A stretch of 38,094 nt of DNA from the NCBI GenBank assembly GCA_021648025.1, contig JAKITO010000032.1, positions 1-38,094 on the forward strand, given 5' to 3'. Position 1 is the first letter of the stretch. Each line of letters begins with the position of its first letter. Below are positions 15,786 to 24,571 of this stretch, one piece after another. The translations under genes were made by a program, and so were the position numbers. Below the pieces are notes generated by a model, which saw only the letters and a list, made by a program, of their open reading frames with translations, did not search any database and was not told where the DNA came from. This DNA comes from Paracoccaceae bacterium (GTDB lineage: Bacteria; Pseudomonadota; Alphaproteobacteria; Rhodobacterales; Rhodobacteraceae).

Positions 15786-16120
15786 GTTTCGAATGTTCGC
15801 AAAAGATCTTTCAAACCGGCATTCAGATCGTTGCGTTGCTCCGGTGCCAAATCTGATACCAGGCGGTGTTGGGTGGTCACGTGATCGCCAATCGCCGCGT
15901 CAATAACACCAAGCCCCAGGTCCGTCAGCGAGATATGAAACCCACGCCCGTCATCCGGGTTCCTGATCCGTTTCACCAGTCCGGTTTTGGCCAGTTGATC
16001 AATACGGTTGGTCATGGTTCCCGATGTCACCATGGTCGACAGGGCCAATGCACCGGGCGAAAGCGCATAGGGCGGCCCCGCACGCCGCAAGGTGGCCAGA
16101 ACATCGAAACTGGCGGCGGT
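15776..16120 (-). pseudogene. marR-family regulator, N-terminally truncated
   Basis: From about 16115 down to the stop at 15776 the minus strand encodes the winged-helix part of a MarR regulator: SFDVLATLRRAGPPYALSPG, then TSGTMTNRIDQLAKTGLVKR with the recognition helix, RNPDDGRGFHISLTDLG for the wing, and a C-terminal helix. The first 45 or so residues, which form the dimerisation helix, are missing. Upstream of residue SFDVL the open frame continues to an ATG at 16198, but that sequence is the antisense of a transporter remnant and does not look like MarR. The gene therefore fuses head-on into the EamA remnant and is probably non-functional, although a short chimeric protein of 140 residues could still be made. 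Confidence 0.75.
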
Positions 16121-16436
16121 CATCGCCGCATTGGCGGGCATGGGCGGTGTCGCGCTTTTGGTGCTGGCACCGGGGGCAAATTTGGATCCGCTTGGCATCG
16201 CCGCAGGCCTGGGGGGCGCGGGTTTTATCTATGTCTTGTGGTTTCGCGGAATTGCCCGACTTGAACCGGCGGAGGGGTCCACCCTTGGCTTCTTCAGCCC
16301 GCTTAGTGCGGTTGTTTTGGGCTGGGCATTTCTGGGCCAAAAACTGACAATGGTGCAGGTCACGGGCCTGTTGGTCGTGCTGGGCAGTATCTGGCTGGGT
16401 CAGGCCTGGCAACGCCGGACCACCAACCAACCTTAG
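16115..16436 (+). pseudogene. EamA/DMT-family transporter remnant
   Basis: The plus strand from about 16115 reads the end of the first EamA repeat (MGGVALLVLAPGANLDPLGIAAG). It jumps at about 16206-16222 directly into the late second repeat (GFIYVLWFRGIARLEPAEGS, then FFSPLSAVVLGWAFLGQ and VLGSIWLGQAW). Intact EamA permeases have ten helices and about 290 residues; here the first four or so helices and roughly 60-70 residues of the middle are gone, the latter in frame. A 114-residue frame starting at ATG 16092 remains open, but its first seven or so codons lie in antisense marR sequence. This was probably the divergent target gene of the marR remnant. Confidence 0.75.
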
Positions 16437-16472
16437 GCCAAAAAACCGGAAACCCGCCGACTGACCGCGGTT

Positions 16473-17627
16473 TTAGCTGGTGTAAGGGTCCAGTGAATCG
16501 CGCAACCCGTCGCCCAGAAAATTGAATGCCAGAACCACGATGATGATCGGCAACATCGGGATCGCCGTCCAGGGGTATATCTCGATCGACGCAAGGTTCT
16601 GCGCATCGTTCAACATCACCCCCCAACTGACCGCCGGTGCCCGCAACCCAAGGCCCAGGAACGACAAGGCCGTTTCCCCAAGGATCATCGCCGGGATCGA
16701 CAGGGATGCGCTGGCGATCAGGTGGCTCATGAAATTGGGCAACAGGTGTTTGCGGATCACCCGGCCCGAACTGGCCCCCATCATTTCCGCCGCGCGCACG
16801 TATTCTTCTTCTCGCAAGCTCAGAAATTTGGCCCGCACAGCCCGCGCCAAACCGGGCCAGTCGAGTATGCCTAAAATGACCGAGATTATGAAAAATACCG
16901 CCACCGGCCCCCAATTGGACGGTACCGCCGCCGATAGCGCCAGCCACAAGGGCAATTCCGGCAACGATCGCAATATCTCGATCACCCGGTTGATCACCCA
17001 GTCGATCCGCCCGCCGAAATACCCGGCGATACTGCCGAAGGTGATGCCAAGGGTGAACGACACCGTAATGCCGATCAGACCGACAGTCAGCGACAATTGC
17101 GCGCCATAAGACACCCGCGAAAACACGTCGCGCCCCAACCGGTCCGACCCCCAAAGGAACACGGTCGCCCCTTCGGGCGCACAAAACAGATGTCGGTTGG
17201 TTTTGATGAACCCGGCCAGGTTATAGGTCCCGCCCTCACAGAAAAACTCCAACGGCATGGGCCGGGTTTCGTCAGCGGTGAATACCCACTGAAAGGTTTC
17301 CAGATCAGCCTCTGAGGTGATCGGATAGACAAACGGCCCGATGAATTTACCTTCGTGGAACCAGTTCACCGATTGCGGCGGCGCATAGAGGTGGTCGGAA
17401 TGGCGTTCGTTCGGCGTGTACGGTGCGATGAACCCGGCAAACGGGATCAGGAAATACGCGATCAACAGGAAAAGCCCCGAAACCAGCGCCAGCTTGTGCT
17501 TGCGGAACTTGCGCCACACCAGCACCATGTTGGACGCATCCATATCGGCCCGCTCAAGCGTCTGGATCGAAATTTCCGGATCATAAGGTGCGTCGTCTAC
17601 ATAACGACCATCGGGAAGCTTGCTCAT
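16473..17627 (-). CDS. ABC transporter permease, OppC/YejE type
   Basis: A 384-residue inner-membrane permease. A soluble N-terminus is followed by a membrane segment (about 48-70) and a long periplasmic insertion (about 75-160) containing two cysteines. The core binding-protein-dependent transport domain comes next: GSDRLGRDVFSRVSYGAQLSL (about 162-182), and EEEYVRAAEMMGASSGRVIRKHLLPN, the EAA loop that docks on the ATPase. Further helices end in FNFLGDGLRDSLDPY. The large insertion resembles YejE-like members. It overlaps the OppB-type gene by four bases and is the last gene of the importer operon. Confidence 0.88.
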   Translation of the reverse strand: MSKLPDGRYVDDAPYDPEISIQTLERADMDASNMVLVWRKFRKHKLALVSGLFLLIAYFLIPFAGFIAPYTPNERHSDHLYAPPQSVNWFHEGKFIGPFVYPITSEADLETFQWVFTADETRPMPLEFFCEGGTYNLAGFIKTNRHLFCAPEGATVFLWGSDRLGRDVFSRVSYGAQLSLTVGLIGITVSFTLGITFGSIAGYFGGRIDWVINRVIEILRSLPELPLWLALSAAVPSNWGPVAVFFIISVILGILDWPGLARAVRAKFLSLREEEYVRAAEMMGASSGRVIRKHLLPNFMSHLIASASLSIPAMILGETALSFLGLGLRAPAVSWGVMLNDAQNLASIEIYPWTAIPMLPIIIVVLAFNFLGDGLRDSLDPYTS

Positions 17628-18652
17628 GTCTCGCGCCCCTCGAACTGGATGCGTGGATCAAGGATCACCAGCAATACGTCGGATATCATCGTGCCAATCA
17701 GCGTCAGCAGCGCCACGAACATCAAAACAAACCCGGACAGGAACAAATCCTGCGTCTTAAGCGCCGTCAGCAACGTCGGTCCGATGGTTTGCAGGCCCAA
17801 AACCACCGAAACCAGAACCGACCCCGATATCATCGCAGGCAACAGGTTGCCGATATCGGCAACAAACGGGTTGAACGCCATCCGCAACGGATATTTTACC
17901 AACATCCGCGACGGGCGCATGCCTTTGGCAATCGCCGTTTCCACGTAAGGTTTTCCCAATTCATCCAACAGGTTGGCGCGCAGGCGCTGCATCATGCCGG
18001 CCGCCCCCGAGGTGCCGATCACAAAGGTCGGCACGATCAGATGCACCAGGATGGATTTGACCTTGTCCCAACTCATCGGTTCGCCTTCAAAAACCGGGTC
18101 CATCAGCCCGCCAATGGGAATATCGAAATATTTGTGGCCATAGTAGAACATGATCAGCGCCAGCAGGAAATTCGGCGTCGCCAGCCCAATATAGCCGACA
18201 AAGGCCGTGGTATAGTCAACCCAGGTCCTGGATTTTGCCGCCGCCAGCACGCCCAGCGGCAGGGCGATCAAATAGACGAACAAAACCGCCGACACATTGA
18301 CCAGCACGGTCAGCCAAAGGGTATCGCCGACAATCTCAGCGACCGGGCTGTCAAATTCGAACGACCAGCCGAAATTGCCCTGGATCAACCCGGAAAACCC
18401 GTGCGGGCCGGGGATGAAACCGATCCAGATCAGGTATTGCTGATAAACCGGCCGGTCCAGCGCATATTCGGTGCGTAAGAATTCCGCCTTGGCCACACCC
18501 GCCGATTGCCCGGTGGCGCGCAGTTCGGAAATCTGGTTGGACAGGTAATCGCCCGGCGGCAGGTTGATGATCATGAACACCAGCGCCGACACCACCAGCA
18601 GCGTCAGCAACATGGTGCCAAACCGGTACAGCGCGTAGCGCAGAATGACCAT
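17624..18652 (-). CDS. ABC transporter permease, OppB/YejB type
   Basis: A 342-residue permease with an N-terminal membrane helix (about 8-30, RFGTMLLTLLVVSALVFMI). A periplasmic loop follows, with the family phrase FLRTEYALDRPVYQQYLIW and QGNFGWSFEFDSPV. Further helices and the EAA loop YVETAIAKGMRPSRMLVKYPLRMA come next, then GSVLVSVVLGLQTIGP. It pairs with the OppC-type protein to form the membrane channel of a peptide-class importer. It starts one base after the end of the solute-binding gene and overlaps the next permease gene by four bases. Confidence 0.9.
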   Translation of the reverse strand: MVILRYALYRFGTMLLTLLVVSALVFMIINLPPGDYLSNQISELRATGQSAGVAKAEFLRTEYALDRPVYQQYLIWIGFIPGPHGFSGLIQGNFGWSFEFDSPVAEIVGDTLWLTVLVNVSAVLFVYLIALPLGVLAAAKSRTWVDYTTAFVGYIGLATPNFLLALIMFYYGHKYFDIPIGGLMDPVFEGEPMSWDKVKSILVHLIVPTFVIGTSGAAGMMQRLRANLLDELGKPYVETAIAKGMRPSRMLVKYPLRMAFNPFVADIGNLLPAMISGSVLVSVVLGLQTIGPTLLTALKTQDLFLSGFVLMFVALLTLIGTMISDVLLVILDPRIQFEGRET

Positions 18653-20587
18653 TCATTCGGCCCCTTCGGCGAAAAAGAACTCATCAGGGCGATGAATGCC
18701 AAAGTGCGCGCCCGGGTCCCAGGCCCAGATGGCCTTTTTGGGCACGTTGCGCAGGTTCAGATTGACCACCACAGGCTGTGGCGCTTCGGCCAGAATGCCG
18801 ATGCCGTAAACCTGATCAGCGTGGATTTTCAGCATCTCACGCCAGACCGCTTCGCGTTCGGTGTCGGATGATGCCCGGTCCCAGATCAGGACCAGCTCCA
18901 TCAGACGCTGGGCTTCGGGCAGGTCCGGGGCCTCGCCCACCTCGCCGTTGGTCTGGTAATACTGCCCCCATTTGGGCCAGGCAAAGAATTCCTGATAGCG
19001 CGGTGCAAGATAGTCAGGCGAGGTATAGGCCTGTGGCAGGCCGTTATCCCAACCGAACCAGACGGCAACCATTGAGTTGCCTGCATAAATCCGGTTACGC
19101 AGAATATCGCGGTCCAACGGGCGCATCACCAGTTTGACACCAATGCCAAGCCAGTTATCAGTGATGATCTGCAAGGCATTTTCGACTTCTTGCCGCTCGC
19201 CCGCGGTTTCAATCACCAGTTCCATCGCACGGCCATCCGGCAACTGGCGAATGCCGTTGCGCCCGCGTTTGTCTAACCCGGCCTCATCCAGCAGGGTATT
19301 GGCAAGGTCCACGTCATACGCGGCCCAGGCATCGCGGTTGACCTGTTCAAAGAACGGGCTGGCCGGCAGAACGGTCATGGCGCCCGGTTTGGCCAGCCTG
19401 AAATACAGCGCGTTGTTGATGGACTTGCGATCAATCCCAAGTGACAAGGCGCGCCGCACCCGCACATCACGCAGCACCGCGCGCCAGGCGGGGTCATTAT
19501 AGTTCAGGTTCGGGTATATGGCGATCTGCGAGGCGGTGCCATTGCCCCATAGGTAGGTTCGGTAATTGCCGCCATCCGCCTCTCCTTTGCGCAGGATGGC
19601 AATATCGCGAAAGTCCAGGCCACGACTTTGCAAATCGGCCTCACCGGCGTTGGATTTGGCCGCCACAAGGCCGCCGCTGACAATCTCCATTTCGACCGCG
19701 TCAATATAGGGCAGTTGCACGCCGTTGGCGTCGATCCGATGATAATAAGGGTTGCGCACAAAACGGTGGCGGATCTTTTTGCCTGCACTGGCGTTGACCC
19801 ATGGTTGCAGGGTCGGCAATTCGTGACTGTCGAACTTGTACATATTGTCACGTTTATTGTGCAACGCGGCCCAGGATTTCACCCGGGCATCTTCGACTTT
19901 GACCGCCAAAGCGGCGGGATCAGCATAGCCTTTATGAAATTGCTTCAGAAAATGCGCCGGGCGATAGATGAAAGGCGGGCGGGCCTGTGCCAGGGTTTGC
20001 AGAAAATTCGGGTTTGGGTTGTCCCAGTCAAACGTCACCGTGGTCTCATCCGGAAAGGCGACGCGGGGCAATTGCCCTTCGACACGCAGAAAATCAGGCG
20101 GACCAGTAGGGGTCAATTCAGGATTGTTGGCCACATCGTTCCACCAATAGGCAAAGTCGGCCGAGGTGAAAGGCACACCATCCGACCAGCGATGGCCGGG
20201 GCGCAAATGAAAGGTAAAGGATTTGAAATTGTCATGCTCATAACTGGCCAGAATATCCGCCATCAAAGTATAGTCGTAATCATAGCCTATCAGCCGCGCG
20301 TAGCCGTAAACCACCATCTGGCGAATGTCCTTGGACCGCGAGACCATGGTTTTGAGCGTGCCACCCTGATGGCCCAGTTCGCGGCCCTTTCCTGCCAGGT
20401 CCACAATCATCGGGATCGACGGCAGACGCTCGGCGATGGGCGGAAGATTTCCGGCATCAACTTCGGCCTGCCAAAAAGCGGTTTCCTTAAGAGCCGGCCC
20501 AGCCAACGTACCAAACGGTACAACCATGGCTGCCAAGACGTACAAAACGGCACAAATGCTTTTTGGAAGGCGTGGAAAATCAAACAT
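18653..20587 (-). CDS. Extracellular solute-binding protein, family 5
   Basis: A 644-residue periplasmic binding protein of the peptide/nickel class. Residues 1-29 form a signal peptide with a hydrophobic core (CAVLYVLAAMVVPFGTLA). Family features include FTFHLRPGHRWSDGVPFTSADFAYWW (about 123-148), VRRALSLGIDRKSIN, and ASPFFEQVNR. It is longer than DppA/OppA (about 540) and closer to YejA-like proteins. No lipobox Cys is visible. The gene overlaps the end of the upstream ATPase gene by eight bases. The ligand, probably a peptide or peptide-like compound, cannot be read from sequence. Confidence 0.88.
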   Translation of the reverse strand: MFDFPRLPKSICAVLYVLAAMVVPFGTLAGPALKETAFWQAEVDAGNLPPIAERLPSIPMIVDLAGKGRELGHQGGTLKTMVSRSKDIRQMVVYGYARLIGYDYDYTLMADILASYEHDNFKSFTFHLRPGHRWSDGVPFTSADFAYWWNDVANNPELTPTGPPDFLRVEGQLPRVAFPDETTVTFDWDNPNPNFLQTLAQARPPFIYRPAHFLKQFHKGYADPAALAVKVEDARVKSWAALHNKRDNMYKFDSHELPTLQPWVNASAGKKIRHRFVRNPYYHRIDANGVQLPYIDAVEMEIVSGGLVAAKSNAGEADLQSRGLDFRDIAILRKGEADGGNYRTYLWGNGTASQIAIYPNLNYNDPAWRAVLRDVRVRRALSLGIDRKSINNALYFRLAKPGAMTVLPASPFFEQVNRDAWAAYDVDLANTLLDEAGLDKRGRNGIRQLPDGRAMELVIETAGERQEVENALQIITDNWLGIGVKLVMRPLDRDILRNRIYAGNSMVAVWFGWDNGLPQAYTSPDYLAPRYQEFFAWPKWGQYYQTNGEVGEAPDLPEAQRLMELVLIWDRASSDTEREAVWREMLKIHADQVYGIGILAEAPQPVVVNLNLRNVPKKAIWAWDPGAHFGIHRPDEFFFAEGAE

Positions 20588-22352
20588 AGCAACGCACCTT
20601 ATGGCCGGGTTCCAGTTGGGTCAATGTCGGCATCTTGGTTTTATCAAACCGGAATTCTTCGGGCCAGGTATCAGGGTCGCCCGCCCCTTGCGCCACCAGT
20701 TTCAGATCAATCGGGCGGTCGATGTCCGGGGTCGGTTGGGCGGCGATCAATGCCTTGGTATAGGGGTGTTTCGGGTTGTAAAACAAGGTGTCCGGCGGGG
20801 CCTGTTCAACCACCAATCCCTGACGCATCACCGCCACTTCGTCGGCAATCCGGGCCACCACGGCCAGATCATGGCTGATGAAAAGATAGCTTAGGTTCAT
20901 CTCGTCGCGGATATTTTCAAGCAAGGTAAGTATCTGTTCCTGCACCGAAACATCCAGGGCCGAGGTCGGCTCATCACACACCAGCAGCGACGGTTCCAGC
21001 ATCAGCGCACGGGCAATCGAAAGACGCTGGCGCTGGCCACCGGAAAACGCATGCGGAAACCGCAAAAGCATATCAGGGCTAAGCCCCACCTGACGCAGCA
21101 AACGCGCCGCCTTTTCCTTTTGATCGCTGCGCGATCCAATGTTGTGTATCTCCAAAGGCTCGGTCATCGCTTCCTGCACCCGCATCCGCGGGCTAAGCGA
21201 TGAATACGGGTCCTGGAACACCATCTGCGCCTGTCTCTGGAACGCCCTTCGGGCGATTTTGCTCATGCCATGCACCGCAATCGCTTCGCTCTGCGGGGTG
21301 GCGCAAAACAGAACTTCGCCGCCCGGGTCCGGGGGTTCAGCGCCCAACGCAATACGTGCCACCGTGGTCTTGCCAGAGCCACTTTCCCCTACGATTGCAA
21401 GGGTTTTACCGCGTGGAAGGTTCAGATCAACACCGCGCACGGCATGGATCAGAACGTCTGGTTTAAACATCGACGAAGCCCGCAAGGCATAAGTTTTGGC
21501 GACCGATTTCAGTTGCAGGATCAGATCATCCCCGACCAATGCCGGGGCCGGTTGCGGCATTGCCGGAATGGTCGGGGCTGCATTGAACAATTGTTGCGTA
21601 TATGCATGCGCAGGGGCGCGCAAAACAGGTTCGGCATCACCGGATTCCATCACCCGGCCTTTGTGCATGACCACCACCTTGTCGGCCATGTTGGCGACCA
21701 CGCCCAGATCGTGCGTCACCAGAATCATTGCCATGCCGGTGTCACGCTGCAAGTCCTTGATCAGCCCCAGAACCTGCGCCTGCGTCGTCACATCCAGCGC
21801 CGTGGTCGGTTCATCCGCGATCAACAGATCAGGCTTGGCAATCATCGCCATGGCAATCATTGCCCGCTGCTGCATCCCCCCCGAAAGTTCGAAAGGATAC
21901 GACCGATAGGTGCGTTCGGGATTGGGGAAACCAACTTGTTCGAATGTCTCAAGCACGGCACGGCGTGCCTGTTTTTCGCTCGCACCTTCGTGCAGGTACA
22001 GAACTTCGCCCACCTGATTGCCGATCCGGTGCAGTGGCGACAGGGACCGCATCGGTTCCTGAAAGATCATCGCCACCTGGTCGCCGCGAATTTTGCGCAG
22101 CTTGCGGTCGCCAATTGTACTAAGTTCAACCACGCCTTCGGGGGTGTTCAGCAAGACCCGCCCGGTGCGGATTTGCGCGATTTTGGGCAGGATGCGCAGG
22201 ATCGCGCGGCAGGTCACGGTTTTTCCAGACCCGGATTCGCCCACCAACGCCAATGTTTCGCCCGGATGCACCTCAAAGCTGACGTTGCGCACAACCGCGG
22301 CGCCTTTGCCAAACCCAACGCTCAGGTCCTTGACTGCAAGCAGAGGGGTCAT
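20580..22352 (-). CDS. Fused dual ATPase of a peptide-type ABC importer
   Basis: A 590-residue protein carrying two complete ABC domains. The first has Walker A GESGSGKT (38-45), signature ELSGGMQQRAMIA and DEPTTALDVTTQ; the second has GESGSGKTTVARIALG, signature FSGGQRQRLSIARA and DEPTSALDVSVQ. Each is followed by a His-switch phrase (THDLGVVA, SHDLAVVA) and a short oligopeptide-transporter C-terminal segment (HAYTQQL, HPYTKAL). This is a DppD-DppF fusion, like YejF. It is the first gene of the importer operon, unlike yejABEF, where the ATPase is last. A perfect palindrome CACAATTGTG lies about 100 bases upstream. Confidence 0.92.
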   Translation of the reverse strand: MTPLLAVKDLSVGFGKGAAVVRNVSFEVHPGETLALVGESGSGKTVTCRAILRILPKIAQIRTGRVLLNTPEGVVELSTIGDRKLRKIRGDQVAMIFQEPMRSLSPLHRIGNQVGEVLYLHEGASEKQARRAVLETFEQVGFPNPERTYRSYPFELSGGMQQRAMIAMAMIAKPDLLIADEPTTALDVTTQAQVLGLIKDLQRDTGMAMILVTHDLGVVANMADKVVVMHKGRVMESGDAEPVLRAPAHAYTQQLFNAAPTIPAMPQPAPALVGDDLILQLKSVAKTYALRASSMFKPDVLIHAVRGVDLNLPRGKTLAIVGESGSGKTTVARIALGAEPPDPGGEVLFCATPQSEAIAVHGMSKIARRAFQRQAQMVFQDPYSSLSPRMRVQEAMTEPLEIHNIGSRSDQKEKAARLLRQVGLSPDMLLRFPHAFSGGQRQRLSIARALMLEPSLLVCDEPTSALDVSVQEQILTLLENIRDEMNLSYLFISHDLAVVARIADEVAVMRQGLVVEQAPPDTLFYNPKHPYTKALIAAQPTPDIDRPIDLKLVAQGAGDPDTWPEEFRFDKTKMPTLTQLEPGHKVRCYV

Positions 22353-22450
22353 TCAGCCGGTCCCAATGGACGGTTTCTTGGCCAAATAGCGATGTGTTGT
22401 CTCCCTGAATACTTCGGCACAGTTTTGCTTGGCATGCCTCTATAGTCAAA

Positions 22451-22460
22451 CACAATTGTG
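22451..22460. promoter_or_regulatory. Palindrome CACAATTGTG in the divergent intergenic region
   Basis: A 10-base perfect palindrome stands in the 252-base gap between the ABC importer operon (minus) and the methyltransferase gene (plus). A second, weaker dyad, CCACA/TGTGG, is at 22520-22535. Either could be an operator for divergent transcription; no regulator gene lies beside it. Confidence 0.3.
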
Positions 22461-22604
22461 ATCGTAGGGAATGGGTGAAGGTGGCGGCACCCAAGCGGTT
22501 AAAAACCCAATGATGCGACCCACATAAATTTGTGGCAGCCCTACACATTCGCTTTGAACCTTGTCATTGAAAGGCAGTCCGAAATATCCCTGAGAGGTCC
22601 CTGC

Positions 22605-23090
22605 ATGAGCCGTCTTGATCTGTTTATCGACCGAATGGTGTCGCAACGCGCCTGTCTGGATGCGGCCATTGACCAGACCGCCAGCATGACCGGCCCGGTG
22701 TTTGAACTTGGCCTGGGAAATGGGCGGACGTTTCATCACTTGCGCGAGCGGATCACATCCCGGGACATCTTTGTGTTCGAGCGAGCCATCGCTTCGCATC
22801 CGGATTCGACCCCCGACGAGCATCAGCTGATCCTTGGCGATGTGAATGAAACACTTGTGCAATCGCTGGCCCGGTTTGGCGCAACCGCCAGCCTGATCCA
22901 TGCGGATCTTGGCGGGCATAATCGCGACAAGAACGACGTGTTTGCCCGCAAAATCTCGCCTTTGGTAGAACCATTGTTGGCGCAGGGCGGGCTGATGGTG
23001 GCCAGTGACCGGATGTATTTTGAAACCTTGAAGGAACTGCCGCTGCCCCAAGGGGCGGTTGAAGGGCGTTGTTTCATCTATCAGAAATAA
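22605..23090 (+). CDS. Small class I SAM methyltransferase-like protein (paralogue)
   Basis: A 161-residue protein starting MSRLDLFIDRMV. It has the SAM-binding loop ELGLGNGRTFHHLRE (about 33-47), FVFER where the ribose-binding acid is expected, LILGDVNETL, then LIHADLGGHN and a terminal GGLMVASDRM. It is clearly related to the 159-residue protein at 9034-9513. GAGAGG lies about 7 bases before ATG 22605. It stands alone, divergent from the peptide importer, 98 bases before the MaoC-PTA gene. Acceptor unknown. Confidence 0.75.
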   Translation: MSRLDLFIDRMVSQRACLDAAIDQTASMTGPVFELGLGNGRTFHHLRERITSRDIFVFERAIASHPDSTPDEHQLILGDVNETLVQSLARFGATASLIHADLGGHNRDKNDVFARKISPLVEPLLAQGGLMVASDRMYFETLKELPLPQGAVEGRCFIYQK

Positions 23091-23188
23091 AGCAACAGTA
23101 GTGCCGTGGCGGGCGCCTCTGGTCATGGCCAAACCTCTAATTTCACGCTACGCCTTGTGAGACAGGACCAAAAAGGCGGAAAACAGAT

Positions 23189-24571
23189 ATGAAATCACCC
23201 CTTACCAACATCCCCTTTGACGCGCTGGAAATCGGCATGGAGGCAAGCCAAACCCGCACCCTTCAGGCCGATGACCTTTATGTGTTTGCCAATGCCTCCG
23301 GCAACCTGAACCCGATGCACCTGCCGGACGAAGACGGCGATGGCGATGGCCGACCCGAAGCGATGGCGCCGGGCATGTGGGTGGCTTCGCTTATCTCGGC
23401 CGTTCTGGGCAGTGACATGCCGGGGCCGGGCACGGTGTACCATTCGCAAACCCTGCGCTTTGTTGGCCGCGCCCATGCGGGCGACACATTGACCGTGAAA
23501 CTGCGCCTGACCGGCAAAGGCGACAACCGGCTGGTGCGCTTTGATACCTGGGTCGAGGCCAGCGATGGCAGCCGCATTCTGGAAGGCGAGGCCGAAGTGA
23601 TTGCGCCGACCAAGGCGATGAGTTTCGATCTGGACGCGCTGCCGGGGCTGACCGTGCAGCGCCATGTGCATTTCGACCAGATGCTGGAACAGGCCGAACC
23701 CCTGCCGCCGCTGCCAACAGCCGTTGTGGCACCTGAACTGCCGGACGCCCTGGCGGGCGCGATACTGGCGGCGGAACATACCCTGATCACCCCGATCCTG
23801 ATCGGTGATGTGACAAAAATTCACGAGGCCGCCGAGGCGCGCGGCCTGGACCTGACCCCATATCGCATCATTGACGAACCCGACCATCAACTGGCGGCTG
23901 AAAAAGGCGTGGCATTGGTCAACGACGGTCAGGCGGCGGCCCTGATGAAAGGGCACCTGCATACCGATGTGTTGCTAAAGGCGGTGATCGCACGGCAAGG
24001 CGGCTTGCGCACCAAACGCCGCCTTAGCCATGTATTTGTGATGGATGTGCCGGGGGTGGACCATCTGTTGCTGGTGACGGACGCCGCGATCAATATCGCC
24101 CCTGACCTGATGGCCAAGGCCGACATCGTTCAAAATGCGATCTATCTGGCGCATGCGCTGGGCATTGCCCAGCCACGTGCTGCGATCCTGTCGGCGGTGG
24201 AAAAGGTCAACCCGGCCATTCCGTCGACATTGGACGCGGCCGCCCTATCGAAAATGGCCGACCGGGGCCAGATCAAAGGCGGGTTGGTGGACGGGCCGTT
24301 GGCGATGGACAACGCCATCGACCTTGCCGCCGCCGCCACCAAGGGCATCAAAAGCCTGGTCGCCGGGCGCGCAGATATTCTGGTGGCCCCGAACATGGAG
24401 GCCGGCAACATGCTGGCCAAGGAACTGACGTTTCTGGCCCACGCGCAGACCGGTGGCATCGTTGTGGGCGCAAAATGTCCGATCATTCTGCCCAGCCGGG
24501 CCGATGACGAAAAGTCACGGCTGGCCTCATGCGTGGTGGCGACCCTTGCGGCGGAACGGACGCGCGCATGA
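23189..24571 (+). CDS. Bifunctional MaoC-like hydratase / phosphate acetyltransferase
   Basis: A 460-residue fusion. Residues about 10-145 are a MaoC hot-dog domain (FANASGNLNPMHLPDED, then GMWVASLISAVLG and LRFVGRAHAGDTLTVKL). Residues about 175-455 are a PTA_PTB domain (ILIGDVTKIHEAAEARGL, LLVTDAAINIAPDL, LVDGPLAMDNAIDL, LVAPNMEAGNMLAKEL). The phosphotransacylase converts acyl-CoA and phosphate to acyl phosphate and feeds acetate kinase, whose gene overlaps it by four bases. In the hydratase motif the catalytic Asp of D-x4-H is Asn39 (Asn39...His44), so hydratase activity may be lost or altered. The natural acyl substrate may be acetyl, propionyl or butyryl. Confidence 0.9.
   Translation: MKSPLTNIPFDALEIGMEASQTRTLQADDLYVFANASGNLNPMHLPDEDGDGDGRPEAMAPGMWVASLISAVLGSDMPGPGTVYHSQTLRFVGRAHAGDTLTVKLRLTGKGDNRLVRFDTWVEASDGSRILEGEAEVIAPTKAMSFDLDALPGLTVQRHVHFDQMLEQAEPLPPLPTAVVAPELPDALAGAILAAEHTLITPILIGDVTKIHEAAEARGLDLTPYRIIDEPDHQLAAEKGVALVNDGQAAALMKGHLHTDVLLKAVIARQGGLRTKRRLSHVFVMDVPGVDHLLLVTDAAINIAPDLMAKADIVQNAIYLAHALGIAQPRAAILSAVEKVNPAIPSTLDAAALSKMADRGQIKGGLVDGPLAMDNAIDLAAAATKGIKSLVAGRADILVAPNMEAGNMLAKELTFLAHAQTGGIVVGAKCPIILPSRADDEKSRLASCVVATLAAERTRA

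Noticed and set aside
16437..16475. Possible terminator between the EamA remnant and the importer operon
   Set aside because: AACC/GGTT arms fail to extend into a stable stem because the next pairs mismatch, so I do not call it.
19628..20878. Plus-strand open frame of 416 codons
   Set aside because: Antisense to the solute-binding protein and ATPase genes; no motifs.
21270..22445. Plus-strand open frame of 391 codons
   Set aside because: Antisense to the dual ATPase with two complete sets of ABC motifs.
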